Below the pieces are notes generated by a model. That model made no database searches. It saw nothing but the letters and a program-made list of their open reading frames with translations, and was not told the DNA's origin. A program made the translations under genes and the position numbers. A stretch of 55,983 nt of DNA from the NCBI RefSeq assembly GCF_009650995.1, contig NZ_WHVV01000018.1, positions 1-55,983 on the forward strand, read 5' to 3'. The DNA comes from Sporosarcina cascadiensis (GTDB lineage: Bacteria > Bacillota > Bacilli > Bacillales_A > Planococcaceae). Shown piece after piece: positions 17,422-25,586 of the stretch (within the stretch, counting starts at the first letter, position 1; every line of letters starts with the position of its first letter).

Positions 17422-17450
17422 TTGATTTTTCATACTGCAATCTATATAAT
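17422..17450 (+). promoter_or_regulatory. Sigma-A promoter of the ArsR-type gene
   Basis: TTGATT (17422-17427), a 17-base spacer and a perfect TATAAT (17445-17450), 37 bases before the GTG start of the repressor. A metal-responsive operator overlapping it is expected, but I see no clear dyad. Confidence 0.75.
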
Positions 17451-17486
17451 GGCCGTAATATTAAGTCTTGCGAATGGGGTGGCAAT

Positions 17487-17849
17487 GTGACAAATCAAGA
17501 TGCTTGTGACGTGACAATTGTGCACGAAGATGTAGTACGGAAAATACAGAAAGAGCTGCCGGACGTAAGGGAGATGGCAAAGATATTCAAAGCGCTTGCC
17601 GATGAAACACGTCTGCGCATCGCCTACTCACTTACGTTGGAATCTGAAATGTGCGTCTGTGATGTGGCTGCGGTGATTCAATCATCATCGGCAACTGCTT
17701 CTCACCACCTGCGTTATTTGCGTGAACATTCATTGGCAAAATCAGAAAGACGTGGGAAAATGGTGTACTATTCGCTAGCAGACAAGCATGTGGCTGATTT
17801 GGTAAAAATCGCGCATGAACATGCTGTGGAAGCAGAACAGACCATATGA
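17487..17849 (+). CDS. ArsR/SmtB-family metal-sensing repressor, CadC-like
   Basis: 120-residue winged-helix repressor. The core KIFKALADETRLRIAYSL, the metal-site motif MCVCD (two cysteines at about residues 56-58) and the recognition helix SSSATASHHLRYLREHSL match CadC. A further cysteine at residue 7 fits the N-terminal thiol that completes the CadC Cd/Pb site. GGGGTGG before the GTG at 17487 sets the start. Unlike typical cadC, no P-type ATPase follows: the next gene is an acetyltransferase. It may act on a distant target or only on itself. Confidence 0.8.
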   Translation: MTNQDACDVTIVHEDVVRKIQKELPDVREMAKIFKALADETRLRIAYSLTLESEMCVCDVAAVIQSSSATASHHLRYLREHSLAKSERRGKMVYYSLADKHVADLVKIAHEHAVEAEQTI

Positions 17850-17901
17850 TACCTTGGCAGTAAATCGCTAGCCGCAATGCGAGTACGATGGAGGAATTTT
17901 G

Positions 17902-18999
17902 ATGCGTTTACAAGAATGGACGATAGAGGAACAAGATTTATTGATTCAATTTATGACGACGAACTCCTGGCCGTACCATGATATCAGCCAGCCGGGTCAA
18001 GAGTTGCTGGAAAAGTCGATTGAAGAAGGCGGCTATGCATCAGATGATGTAAAGACCTTCTGGATTGAGAATAATGAAGATGAAAAAGTGGGAATCGTGA
18101 AGGTGTACGACATGCAGGAGGATGTGCCGCTGTTTGATTTGCGGATTGCCGATCGATACAGAGGTTATGGCTATGGTTCCCGCGCGTTGAAGAAACTGAC
18201 GCAGTACGTGTTCGAACTGCCGGAAGAAAAGATCCGCATACAGGGGCATACAAGGCACGATAACGCGGCCATGCGTAAAGCGTTTGAACGTGCGGGATTC
18301 GTGAAGGAAGCACATTTGCGCCAGGCATGGTTTTTCCCTAAAGAAAACACCTATTATGATGCTGTGACATACGGCATGACGAGAGAAGATTATCTGGGAG
18401 GAACGACCACACCGGTTCACTGGGAAGATCGGGAACTCTATGAAAAGCGTATTCCAGATTTCAATGAACAGTTCACAACAGAACGTTTATCCTTGCGCGC
18501 GCCAGAATTACAGGACGCGAAAGATGTCTGGGAAGCCGTCTCCCACTCTATGCCCGCTTTGCGCCGCTGGACCGGCTGGGCACAGCCTGATCTGACGATA
18601 GAAACTTCGGAAGAGCATGTCCGCCAGTGTGTTGCGGATTTCATCAGCAGAAATAAACTGTTCTTCCATATCTATCTGAAGGAAACAGGTGAATTAATCG
18701 GCAGTGCCGGTCTGCATCAAATTGACTGGCGTATCCGCAAGTTCGAATTGGAATATTGGATAGATACGAGATTCGAAGGGCATGGATATATGACAGAGGC
18801 TGTAAAGGGGCTTACGGATTTCGCTATCGAAGAACTGCAGGCTCAACGTGTGGAATTTTATTGTGATGAAAAGCACAGCAAAGGCAGGGCGGTGGCCAAG
18901 CGTGCAGGTTTCGATCTTGAAGGAATCTTACGCAAAAATGCTCTCTCTGCTAACGGGAAAGATCTTCGCAATACATGTCTGTACGCAAGAATTTCCTGA
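17902..18999 (+). CDS. Fused double GNAT acetyltransferase
   Basis: 365 residues made of two N-acetyltransferase domains. Domain 1 (about 1-155) has the acetyl-CoA loop DRYRGYGYGSRAL and the tail motif RKAFERAGF. Domain 2 (about 190-365) is RimJ/RimL-like: TERLSLRAPELQDA, then FEGHGYMTEAVKGL and AKRAGFDLEGILRKN. Both domains look intact. GGAGG at 17889-17894 is correctly spaced for the ATG at 17902; a TTG three bases earlier is less likely. It is 52 bases after the ArsR-type gene and might be cotranscribed. Substrate unknown. Confidence 0.8.
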   Translation: MRLQEWTIEEQDLLIQFMTTNSWPYHDISQPGQELLEKSIEEGGYASDDVKTFWIENNEDEKVGIVKVYDMQEDVPLFDLRIADRYRGYGYGSRALKKLTQYVFELPEEKIRIQGHTRHDNAAMRKAFERAGFVKEAHLRQAWFFPKENTYYDAVTYGMTREDYLGGTTTPVHWEDRELYEKRIPDFNEQFTTERLSLRAPELQDAKDVWEAVSHSMPALRRWTGWAQPDLTIETSEEHVRQCVADFISRNKLFFHIYLKETGELIGSAGLHQIDWRIRKFELEYWIDTRFEGHGYMTEAVKGLTDFAIEELQAQRVEFYCDEKHSKGRAVAKRAGFDLEGILRKNALSANGKDLRNTCLYARIS

Positions 19000-19038
19000 A
19001 AGCAGAAAGAGCATTAATTGATGTAAAACCAGTAGTTA

Positions 19039-19194
19039 CTATACCGATCGTCTTCCGGTTAATAGTTGAAGGACAAAGATAATTCCTGCAATGATCAGAA
19101 GAATATGAATAAATCCGCCGCCGATTTTTGCAACCAGACCGATAACCCATAACGCTATAAGAACTACAATAACAAGCCATAATAAACGAGCCAT
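19039..19194 (-). CDS. Small membrane protein, lmo0937 family
   Basis: A 51-residue hydrophobic protein: MARLLWLVIVVLIALWVIG, a short glycine-rich turn (AKIGGGFIH), a second membrane segment ILLIIAGIIFVLQLL, and a short basic tail. This matches the lmo0937-type family of tiny two-helix membrane proteins common in Firmicutes; role unknown. AAGGAGTGAT precedes the ATG at ideal spacing. A sigma-B promoter lies about 35 bases upstream, so it is very likely a general stress gene. Confidence 0.85.
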   Translation of the reverse strand: MARLLWLVIVVLIALWVIGLVAKIGGGFIHILLIIAGIIFVLQLLTGRRSV

Positions 19195-19229
19195 TTTATA
19201 TCACTCCTTTTCTTTGTTGTAATGTTAAT

Positions 19230-19254
19230 TTACCCAAGCAACAGAATCCTAAAC
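19230..19254 (-). promoter_or_regulatory. Sigma-B promoter of the small membrane protein gene
   Basis: On the minus strand: GTTTAG (19254-19249), a 13-base spacer and GGGTAA (19235-19230). The -35 element and spacer length are identical to the sigB operon promoter in this window. Confidence 0.75.
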
Positions 19255-19305
19255 TTCCAAACATGGGTTCACGATGAAATGGCGGTCAAATAAGGAGGAG
19301 ATGTT

Positions 19306-19713
19306 TTGGCTACACCGAGTATGGAAGATTACATCGAACAAATTTATTTACAGTTGGAAGCAAGAGGAGAAGCGCGTGTGTCAGATGTGGCAGAGGCGCT
19401 TTCTGTGCTTCCTTCTTCTGTTACGAAAATGGCGCAGCGGCTGGACAAAGAAGGGTATGTGCACTATGAACGCTATCGGGGACTTGTCCTGACAGACCGC
19501 GGTCTGCGTTTTGGTAAAAAGCTTGTACACCGCCATGAATTATTGGAACAGTTTCTGCGTATCATTGGGGTGGAAGAAGAAAATATCTATGGCGATGTCG
19601 AGGGAATTGAACATCATTTGAGCTGGAATGCCATGGACCGTATTACGGACTTAGTGGAGACGCTGCAGCAGGATCCGGAATTTATCAAGAAACTAAAAAG
19701 CAAAGCACTCTAG
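19306..19713 (+). CDS. mntR: Manganese transport regulator MntR
   Basis: 135-residue DtxR-family repressor that shuts down manganese uptake genes when Mn2+ is bound. All expected metal ligands are at family positions: Asp8, Glu11, His77, Glu99, Glu102 and His103. The DNA-binding helix region [19 protein letters not shown] is conserved. The start is TTG at 19306, set by AAGGAGGAG. The C-terminus is a few residues shorter than in B. subtilis. It is followed closely by cvfB. No Mn transporter is in the window, so targets lie elsewhere. Confidence 0.96.
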   Translation: MATPSMEDYIEQIYLQLEARGEARVSDVAEALSVLPSSVTKMAQRLDKEGYVHYERYRGLVLTDRGLRFGKKLVHRHELLEQFLRIIGVEEENIYGDVEGIEHHLSWNAMDRITDLVETLQQDPEFIKKLKSKAL

Positions 19714-19728
19714 AAAGGATTATCCTAT

Positions 19729-20583
19729 ATGACACAACTACAAGCAGGAAATCGTGTGAAACTCGAGATCATTCGCCAAGAGGGATCGCGCTGGGTATTG
19801 AATGCAGACGGTGAAGAAATTTACCTGAATGTCTCTGAAGCACCTGATGCAAAGGAGCACGAAACGGTCGAAGTCTTTCTTTATATGAACAGAAGAGGCG
19901 AATTGACAGCGAGCGGACAGCTGCCCGACATAACGAATGATACATTCGGCTGGGCAAAAGTCATTCGTTTGGAACAAGAAGAAGGAGCTTATGTGGATAT
20001 TGGTTCTTCATTTGAAGTGCTGGTGAACCGCGCAGACTTCCCGCGCCTGAAGAATCTTTGGCCACAGCCGGGCGATGAATTGTATATGACGCTGCGCAGC
20101 GATCCGGGCGGCAATTTATTCGGACGTTTAGTGACAGAAGAACGTGTGCAGGATCATTTTACGATTGCTGAAGAAAATCTGTACAATCAGAATATGAAAG
20201 CGAGAGCTTATCGCTTACTGCCGGTGGGCTCCTTCTTTTTAACGGAAGATCTGTACCGGATTTTTGTTCATGAATCAGAACGTCTGCAGGAACCGAGACT
20301 GGGTGAAGAAGTGGAACTGCGGATTATCGGAATGCGTGATGACGGTACGTTGAACGGTTCTTTGCTTCCAAGAAAACAGGACCGGCTGCAGACAGACGGG
20401 GAGCAGATTTTATCCTATTTGGAGCAGTCCGGCGGCAAGATGCCATTTACCGATAAATCGACGCCTGAAGAAATTGAAGAGATGTTCCAATTGAGCAAAG
20501 GCGCTTTTAAACGCGCGCTCGGGAAACTGATGAAGGAAGGCCGGATCGAGCAGCAAGACGGCTGGACGCACCGTAAATCATAA
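19729..20583 (+). CDS. cvfB: CvfB/YitL-family S1-domain RNA-binding protein
   Basis: 284 residues. The family has tandem S1-like beta-barrel domains (the third from about residue 150 to 220) and a C-terminal winged helix, here MPFTDKSTPEEIEEMFQLSK onward. CvfB affects virulence gene expression in Staphylococcus, and YitL is its Bacillus counterpart; binding is to RNA, exact targets unknown. AAAGGAT precedes the ATG. Only 15 bases follow the mntR stop, so the two genes probably form one transcript. Confidence 0.88.
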   Translation: MTQLQAGNRVKLEIIRQEGSRWVLNADGEEIYLNVSEAPDAKEHETVEVFLYMNRRGELTASGQLPDITNDTFGWAKVIRLEQEEGAYVDIGSSFEVLVNRADFPRLKNLWPQPGDELYMTLRSDPGGNLFGRLVTEERVQDHFTIAEENLYNQNMKARAYRLLPVGSFFLTEDLYRIFVHESERLQEPRLGEEVELRIIGMRDDGTLNGSLLPRKQDRLQTDGEQILSYLEQSGGKMPFTDKSTPEEIEEMFQLSKGAFKRALGKLMKEGRIEQQDGWTHRKS

Positions 20584-20647
20584 ATCAGACGGAACTTTTT
20601 GGCTTGCCTCAACGTATCTATTGTAAGGAACAAGGAGGAGAGACCAA

Positions 20648-21532
20648 ATGAAAAAAGGGTTATCATTTTTATTGGCCGTGATATTGATGGCGGGAATTGT
20701 AACTCCGACTGCTTTAGCGGATGACGTCATCAATGAAAAATTGGGTGTGCCAATCGTTGTATATGGCGCGAATCTATCTGAAAGTGAATTGGAGATCGTC
20801 AAGAAAGACTTGAAAACAGCGGAAGAAGCTGAAGTGGAAGAGTTATCAGTGGACGGCAATGATCTGATTAAATATATTCCTGGCGGCGACCGTAACGCGC
20901 GCATGTATTCTTCAGCGAAAATTACTCGCCAGGAAGAAGGCGAAGGACTGGTCATCAACATCGTGACGCCTGATAATATTACACAAGTCACTGCGGATAT
21001 GTACGCCACAGCTATGCTGACAGCGGGTATTGAAGATGCCGTTGTGGAGGTAGCCGCACCGAAAAAAGTCACAGGCCATTCTGCACTGGTCGGCATCTAT
21101 AAAGCCTATGAAGTATCGGGGGAAGTACTGGATACTGAACGTACCGATACAGCAAACGATGAGTTGAATCTTGCGACAAAGCTGTCTGAAAAAGCGGGCG
21201 TCGATAAAGACGAAGTGGCTAAACTGCTGACGGACATCAAAAAGCAAATTGCAGAACAAAAACCGGCTACAAAAGAGGATGTCGAAAAGATTGTCAATGA
21301 GCAATTGAGTAAATTGAATATCCAATTAAGCGATGCGGACCGCCAGTTATTAATTGACTTGATGGATCGGATTTCAAAATTGGACATTGATTTCTCGAAG
21401 CTGAATGAGCAGCTTTCCGATATGGCTTCTAAAATTAAAGACAAACTGGGAGATATTGATCCGAGCTTTTGGGAGAAAGTGAAAGAGTTCTTCAGGAATA
21501 TGGCTGATTCGCTCAAATCATTGTTTAGTTAA
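20648..21532 (+). CDS. Secreted DUF1002 protein (YpuA-like)
   Basis: 294 residues with a clear signal peptide: MKKGLSFLLAVILMAGIV, then cleavage after a motif like ALA-DD. Residues about 25-190 form the DUF1002 domain (LGVPIVVYGANLSESE, ARMYSSAKI). The C-terminal 100 residues are highly charged with predicted helices and possible coiled coil (QLSKLNIQLSDADRQLLIDL), ending in a short amphipathic tail. Exported or cell-wall associated; biochemical function not known. AAGGAGGAGAG precedes the ATG. Confidence 0.8.
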   Translation: MKKGLSFLLAVILMAGIVTPTALADDVINEKLGVPIVVYGANLSESELEIVKKDLKTAEEAEVEELSVDGNDLIKYIPGGDRNARMYSSAKITRQEEGEGLVINIVTPDNITQVTADMYATAMLTAGIEDAVVEVAAPKKVTGHSALVGIYKAYEVSGEVLDTERTDTANDELNLATKLSEKAGVDKDEVAKLLTDIKKQIAEQKPATKEDVEKIVNEQLSKLNIQLSDADRQLLIDLMDRISKLDIDFSKLNEQLSDMASKIKDKLGDIDPSFWEKVKEFFRNMADSLKSLFS

Positions 21533-21590
21533 GCGGTAAATGTGGTAGATTAAAGAATATGAGATGAAACTACAAAAGGAGAGATTTTGC

Positions 21591-21905
21591 ATGAGTGAAA
21601 AAGACATGAATTTGCCCCAGGATTTCGGATTTGATCTTGTTGAACTGGGCGGACATAAATACGCGTACCAGCACAAAGAAAATGACAAAGTAACGGCTGA
21701 AATCGAATGGACAGAAGACAATGGCATCATGACAATGACACACACCTTTGTAGATGATTCATTGCGCGGTCAGGGGATTGCGAAAAAGCTTCTTGACCAA
21801 GCAGCAGAAAATGCACGTGAAAAGGGATTGAAAATGAAGGCGGTTTGCTCTTATGTAGTGAACGCATTCGACCGAAGTGATGATTATAACGATGTAAAAG
21901 CGTAA
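21591..21905 (+). CDS. Small GNAT-type N-acetyltransferase
   Basis: 104 residues, the short one-domain GNAT form (YjdJ/Gtn10-like). The acetyl-CoA binding stretch is LRGQGIAKKLLDQAAENARE. AAAGGAGAG at 21576-21584 fixes the ATG at 21591; an upstream in-frame ATG at 21564 has no binding site. A weak sigma-B-like sequence (GTTTAG, 14 bases, TGGTAG) lies at 21524-21549, overlapping the previous gene's end; this is speculative. Acetyl acceptor unknown. Confidence 0.75.
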   Translation: MSEKDMNLPQDFGFDLVELGGHKYAYQHKENDKVTAEIEWTEDNGIMTMTHTFVDDSLRGQGIAKKLLDQAAENAREKGLKMKAVCSYVVNAFDRSDDYNDVKA

Positions 21906-21997
21906 GCCAATTGTACTGAATGTCTTTCAGTAAGTTTTCTGCATCACTCTTTTGAAACCTTTTCATCTGCCTGGCGTATAGGTGAGAGAAAAGCAAA

Positions 21998-22495
21998 TTG
22001 GCAGAAAAGGATGATAGGGAAATGATTAATCGGACAGCAGAAAGAGTACTTTCAATTATAGCCGTAATTCTTACAGGGATCGGGCTCGTGGCGTCTGTAT
22101 TTATTGCACTGTTTATGAGTGCAGCGGTATCAGAACCCGGATTTCAGGATGAAATGCGGCAAATCCTGTCCGGTGATGGTACGTTTACTCCATCTGAGGT
22201 AGATGTAATGATTGGAATGGTTGACTCATTCTATATACTTATTTGGATTGCTGTCATTGCAGCGTTCATCAGTCTTGTGTTGAACATTATCGGCACGATT
22301 AAGATTTGGAACAATTCCAGTCCAAAGGCAGCGGGTATTTTGTTCATTGTTGCGGGTTTATTTGGCGGAATTATCTCTTTGACATCGATTCTGCTCTATA
22401 TAGCAGGTATACTTTGTTTCACGAAGAAACCGCCGATGGCACCCGAACCATTGCAAGATGACTATGCAGCTGCACAATCGACTTGGATGAATTAA
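21998..22495 (+). CDS. DUF4064 membrane protein
   Basis: 165 residues with four hydrophobic segments and a loop of about 35 residues between the first two, the arrangement of DUF4064 proteins; function unknown. Two starts are possible: TTG at 21998 after AGGTGAGAG, or ATG at 22022 (MINRTAERVLSI) after AAAAGGATGAT. Both are in frame, and family members often begin near the latter. A hairpin terminator follows directly. Confidence 0.7.
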   Translation: MAEKDDREMINRTAERVLSIIAVILTGIGLVASVFIALFMSAAVSEPGFQDEMRQILSGDGTFTPSEVDVMIGMVDSFYILIWIAVIAAFISLVLNIIGTIKIWNNSSPKAAGILFIVAGLFGGIISLTSILLYIAGILCFTKKPPMAPEPLQDDYAAAQSTWMN

Positions 22496-22502
22496 AGACA
22501 TA

Positions 22503-22532
22503 AAAAACCCATTCTCAGGAGAATGGGTTTTT
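22503..22532. terminator. Bidirectional terminator after the DUF4064 gene
   Basis: AAAACCCATTCTC / GAATGGGTTTTT hairpin between two convergent genes, with A and T runs on both sides. Confidence 0.85.
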
Positions 22533-23034
22533 ATGTATAGGCAAGCTGATTTACTGGCAAGGAATAGTGGGCGGTGTCTACAGGAATTCCTTCAAATAAT
22601 TCCGGGAAAGACTCAACGAGCACAAATCCGTGTTTCAGATAGAAATGCTGCAGTTCATTTGCGTGTTCATCAATATATACATCAATGCAAGTCGCTTGAT
22701 GCAGAAGCTCTAACGCTGCATTAAGGAGTAATTCTTCATAGCCGCTATCCAAATGCGAAGGAAGGACGTGAAGAGCCGTGACTTCACATTCACCGTCTTC
22801 ATCAATCGGCGTGTAGCTCAGATAGCCTACAGGGAGTCCCTGCAAGTCTGCAGCAATCAGTATAGTCGTTTTTTCCATCTGTTTACGTAACATCAATTCG
22901 GAATAGGAGCGGTCAATAAATGTCTCGAGCACTTCCGGCGGAATATGTTCTTGAAATATATAACGCCACGAGGTGAGGGCAATATATTGAACATCCTGTA
23001 TATCATCTAACGTCATGTGTCTGATCATGGCCAT
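22531..23034 (-). CDS. GNAT-family N-acetyltransferase
   Basis: 167 residues: MIRHMTLDDIQDVQYIALTS at the N-terminus, beta strands GLPVGYLSYTP and CEVTALHVLPSHLDSGYEEL, and the C-terminal FYLKHGFVLVE motif. The acetyl-CoA loop is degenerate (SHLDSGYEE instead of Q/RxxGxG/A), so activity could differ from classic members. AGGAGTGAG lies 4 bases before the ATG at 23034 and 10 before the ATG at 23028; either may be used. Substrate unknown. Confidence 0.7.
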   Translation of the reverse strand: MAMIRHMTLDDIQDVQYIALTSWRYIFQEHIPPEVLETFIDRSYSELMLRKQMEKTTILIAADLQGLPVGYLSYTPIDEDGECEVTALHVLPSHLDSGYEELLLNAALELLHQATCIDVYIDEHANELQHFYLKHGFVLVESFPELFEGIPVDTAHYSLPVNQLAYT

Positions 23035-23244
23035 CTCACTCCTAACTTTCTTTCTATACAGTATATCAAATTAGCGGTCTCAAAACTACGATGTCATGAA
23101 AATGAAATATACTATTCTGGCAATTTACCTAGCACACACTTGTTCCGTTTCAAGTTATAGAAGAGCTGCGTTACCTGCATTTACTTACTCTGTCACTGGC
23201 TTGACCTAAATAGGGCAGATAAGTAACTAACTCATATGGTTTAC

Positions 23245-23269
23245 GTTTGAAAATACAACTGTCGGGTAT
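23245..23269 (+). promoter_or_regulatory. Sigma-B promoter of the YtxH-like gene
   Basis: GTTTGA (23245-23250), a 13-base spacer and a perfect GGGTAT (23264-23269), 54 bases before the ATG at 23324. Spacer length equals that of the rsbV promoter. Confidence 0.75.
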
Positions 23270-23323
23270 ATTAAGCATTAAGTAGATAAACACTACAATT
23301 AATCATGATGGAGGATGGTATAC

Positions 23324-23704
23324 ATGGCTAAAAAATCAAATGGATTATTAATGGCAACCTTGGCAGCTGGAGCATATGCATATTTCAGCAAGAAGGAAAA
23401 TCGCGACAAAGCAATGGAAACAGTCGGCACATTAAAGGGCAAGCTGGATTCCTTTATGAACAATAATCAGCTGGTTGATCAATCGGCTGATAAAGTCGGT
23501 CATTCCGATCCCAATGATTTAGGCGATAACAATATGGTATCCGAGGGTGCACAGACAAGCGTGCATTACTACAATCAAGAGATACAGGATCCCGATAAAA
23601 AATCTTCAGAGAAAGACGGCCTCTATAAGAAACAGAAAAACACCTCAGACAATGAGCCACTCTACAACAAAGATGAATCCACTAAAGAAGCGGAGAAAGA
23701 CTGA
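23324..23704 (+). CDS. Small hydrophilic protein with N-terminal hydrophobic anchor, sigma-B dependent
   Basis: 126 residues. A short hydrophobic stretch (GLLMATLAAGAYAYF, about residues 7-21) precedes a lysine- and glutamate-rich region with KENRDKAMETVGTLKGKLDS, recalling YtxH-type stress proteins; the last 70 residues are very charged and probably disordered. Not firmly assigned to a family. GGAGG at 23310-23314 fits the ATG at 23324 rather than the one at 23315, which it abuts. A sigma-B promoter upstream and a terminator downstream make it a single stress gene. Confidence 0.7.
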   Translation: MAKKSNGLLMATLAAGAYAYFSKKENRDKAMETVGTLKGKLDSFMNNNQLVDQSADKVGHSDPNDLGDNNMVSEGAQTSVHYYNQEIQDPDKKSSEKDGLYKKQKNTSDNEPLYNKDESTKEAEKD

Positions 23705-23728
23705 AAAACAAAATAAGCAATTTCTTAC

Positions 23729-23758
23729 TAAAAGCGCCTCTTTTTAAGAGGCGCTTTA
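23729..23758 (+). terminator. Terminator after the YtxH-like gene
   Basis: AAAGCGCCTC / GAGGCGCTTT stem with a loop of seven bases, 25 bases after the stop codon. Confidence 0.75.
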
Positions 23759-23881
23759 ATCTATATATGTCAGTAAATATAGAAACAGTAGATAAAACTG
23801 GTTTATAAGGTAAAATGATTTACATATAACATTTCGTCATGACAATTGGACGATATAGAGCAAATGAGTGGAGTGATACTC

Positions 23882-24664
23882 ATGACTGGTAAAAAGACAG
23901 AAGTCGTTAGTCTTGAACTGATCAGTGCTGCAGAAAAAGAAAACAGCACGAAAGAGGCTAAAACTTTCTTTCAACTTGAGGAACTGCTCCTAAAGCAAAT
24001 TTTTCATTTGGAAAGAGAACAGGCCCGCAATACACTCAGAGAGATCCAATATATTTTATCATTGCATACTCCCGGATTTTCCGTCAAAGTAATACATTAT
24101 TACTTTATAGTACTCTCTTCATTGGTTGCCAGACGATTGAAGAAAGAATCTATATTGAATGAAGAAAATGCGTTTACATTCAGCGGAACATGTATTGGAT
24201 TAGTGGAAGAAAATTTAACTGCCGGGAACGCGCCCGAAATTGGTGATGAGTTAATTGAGTTTTTTCACTATGTCCTGAAAGAAAAAGAAGCACCTGCACT
24301 TTCGCACGAAACAGTAAATGGCGTGATTAAGTATATACATGAAAATGTAGAAAAACAGCTTATTGTCGAGGAAATAGCTAAACTTTTCAATGTGAGTACG
24401 AGCCATCTTTCAAGAATCTTCCGTGAATATACAGGTGTTACACTTGTCGAGTTTATCACTATTCGAAAGATCGAAGAAGTACAATACTATCTGCGCTTCA
24501 CCGATCAAAAGATTGCGGAGATCGCAGAAAGGTTTCATTTTTGTAATCAAAGTTATTTTACCCGCGTCTTTAAAAAGTATACTGGTTTGACACCCCGGCG
24601 TTTCCGTAAAGATTTGAACGGAAATTACTTTCAATTTGAGGTGAAAAAAGATGATTCGCTGTAA
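23882..24664 (+). CDS. AraC-family transcriptional regulator
   Basis: About 260 residues. The C-terminal 100 residues contain two helix-turn-helix motifs: IVEEIAKLFNVSTSHLSRIF and IAEIAERFHFCNQSYFTRVF followed by GLTPRRFR, the AraC/XylS signature. The N-terminal part is all-helical and not a recognised sugar-binding cupin. GTGGAGTGAT precedes the ATG at 23882; a TTG at 23846 in frame is less likely. It ends 57 bases before yidC in the same direction. Its ligand and target are unknown. Confidence 0.75.
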   Translation: MTGKKTEVVSLELISAAEKENSTKEAKTFFQLEELLLKQIFHLEREQARNTLREIQYILSLHTPGFSVKVIHYYFIVLSSLVARRLKKESILNEENAFTFSGTCIGLVEENLTAGNAPEIGDELIEFFHYVLKEKEAPALSHETVNGVIKYIHENVEKQLIVEEIAKLFNVSTSHLSRIFREYTGVTLVEFITIRKIEEVQYYLRFTDQKIAEIAERFHFCNQSYFTRVFKKYTGLTPRRFRKDLNGNYFQFEVKKDDSL

Positions 24665-24721
24665 ATTTCACTCTTTTTGCTGTATACTTTTCTATAGTTT
24701 GAGATAGCGTAGGTGAAATCA

Positions 24722-25504
24722 TTGAAGAAGAGAATAGGGCTTGTAAGTTTGTTGGCTATTACTGCTGTGTTTTTGAGCGGTTGTTCTGGAGTGGAAAATA
24801 AGACAGGGTTTTTCTACAGTACGTTTGTGCGCCCGATGGCGTGGCTTCTCCATTATCTTGGAGAAATGTTTAACGGAAACTACGGTTTCGCGATTATCCT
24901 CATTACAGTCGCAATTCGTTTAATCCTCATGCCTTTGATGCTGAAGAACTATAAAGCTCAACAAGAAATGAAAATAAAAATGGATGCGCTGCGACCGGAA
25001 ATGGAAGATATCCAAAAGCGAATGAAAGTATCCAAAGAGTCGGAAGATAAAGAAGAGCAGATGAAATTACAGCAGGAAATGATGGGGCTTTACTCTAAAC
25101 ATGGAGTCAATCCGCTGAATATGGGCTGTTTGCCGCTTGTGATTCAGATGCCGATTATTATGGGACTGTATTTTGCGATCCTGTATTCACCGCCTGAAGT
25201 AAAGAACCATGAATTTTTATGGTTTAAATTAGGTGAGCCGGATATTATCATGATGCTTGTAGCAGGGGCTGTCTATTTCGTCCAGGCACGCGTATCATTA
25301 TGGACAATGCCGGAACAGCAGCAAAAGCAAATGAAACTGTTTATTTACATGTCGCCGATTATGATTATGTTTATTTCTTATACCGTCATGGCCGCGCTCC
25401 CATTATACTGGGCAGTCGGTGGTTTACTGTTAATTTTCCAGACGTATCTGGGACGTAAATTTTATTATAAGCATGTAGATCCGCCAGTTGCTGAAGAAAA
25501 ATAA
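24722..25504 (+). CDS. yidC: YidC/OxaA-type membrane protein insertase (lipoprotein)
   Basis: About 260 residues. Lipoprotein signal with lipobox LSGC (cysteine about residue 21), then five membrane segments. The hydrophilic groove region is visible: GFAIILITVAIRLILMPLML, including the conserved membrane arginine, and GCLPLVIQMPIIMGLYFAI. It inserts proteins into the cytoplasmic membrane alone or with SecYEG; SpoIIIJ and YqjG are the B. subtilis counterparts. AGGTGA gives best spacing for TTG at 24722; GTG at 24713 overlaps that site. No MifM-like sensor ORF precedes it. Confidence 0.92.
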   Translation: MKKRIGLVSLLAITAVFLSGCSGVENKTGFFYSTFVRPMAWLLHYLGEMFNGNYGFAIILITVAIRLILMPLMLKNYKAQQEMKIKMDALRPEMEDIQKRMKVSKESEDKEEQMKLQQEMMGLYSKHGVNPLNMGCLPLVIQMPIIMGLYFAILYSPPEVKNHEFLWFKLGEPDIIMMLVAGAVYFVQARVSLWTMPEQQQKQMKLFIYMSPIMIMFISYTVMAALPLYWAVGGLLLIFQTYLGRKFYYKHVDPPVAEEK

Positions 25505-25510
25505 AGACAT

Positions 25511-25537
25511 GAAAGCTGGTGCATACCAGCTTTTTTT
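25511..25537 (+). terminator. Terminator of yidC
   Basis: AAAGCTGGT / ACCAGCTTT stem with a four-base loop, followed by a T run. Confidence 0.85.
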
Positions 25538-25554
25538 ATCTGAATTCAGATAAA
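25535..25554. promoter_or_regulatory. Perfect 20-bp palindrome, candidate operator
   Basis: TTTATCTGAA / TTCAGATAAA with no spacer. It begins in the T run of the yidC terminator and ends 32 bases before the ATG of the next small gene. Loop-free perfect dyads of this kind usually bind dimeric regulators; the protein is not identified. Confidence 0.45.
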
Positions 25555-25586
25555 GGCGGATGTCTGAAGCAGAAAGGAAGACGCGT

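Noticed and set aside
18950..19180. 76-codon cysteine-rich minus-strand frame
   Set aside because: It is an out-of-frame shadow of the 51-residue membrane protein gene, which has a good binding site and promoter.
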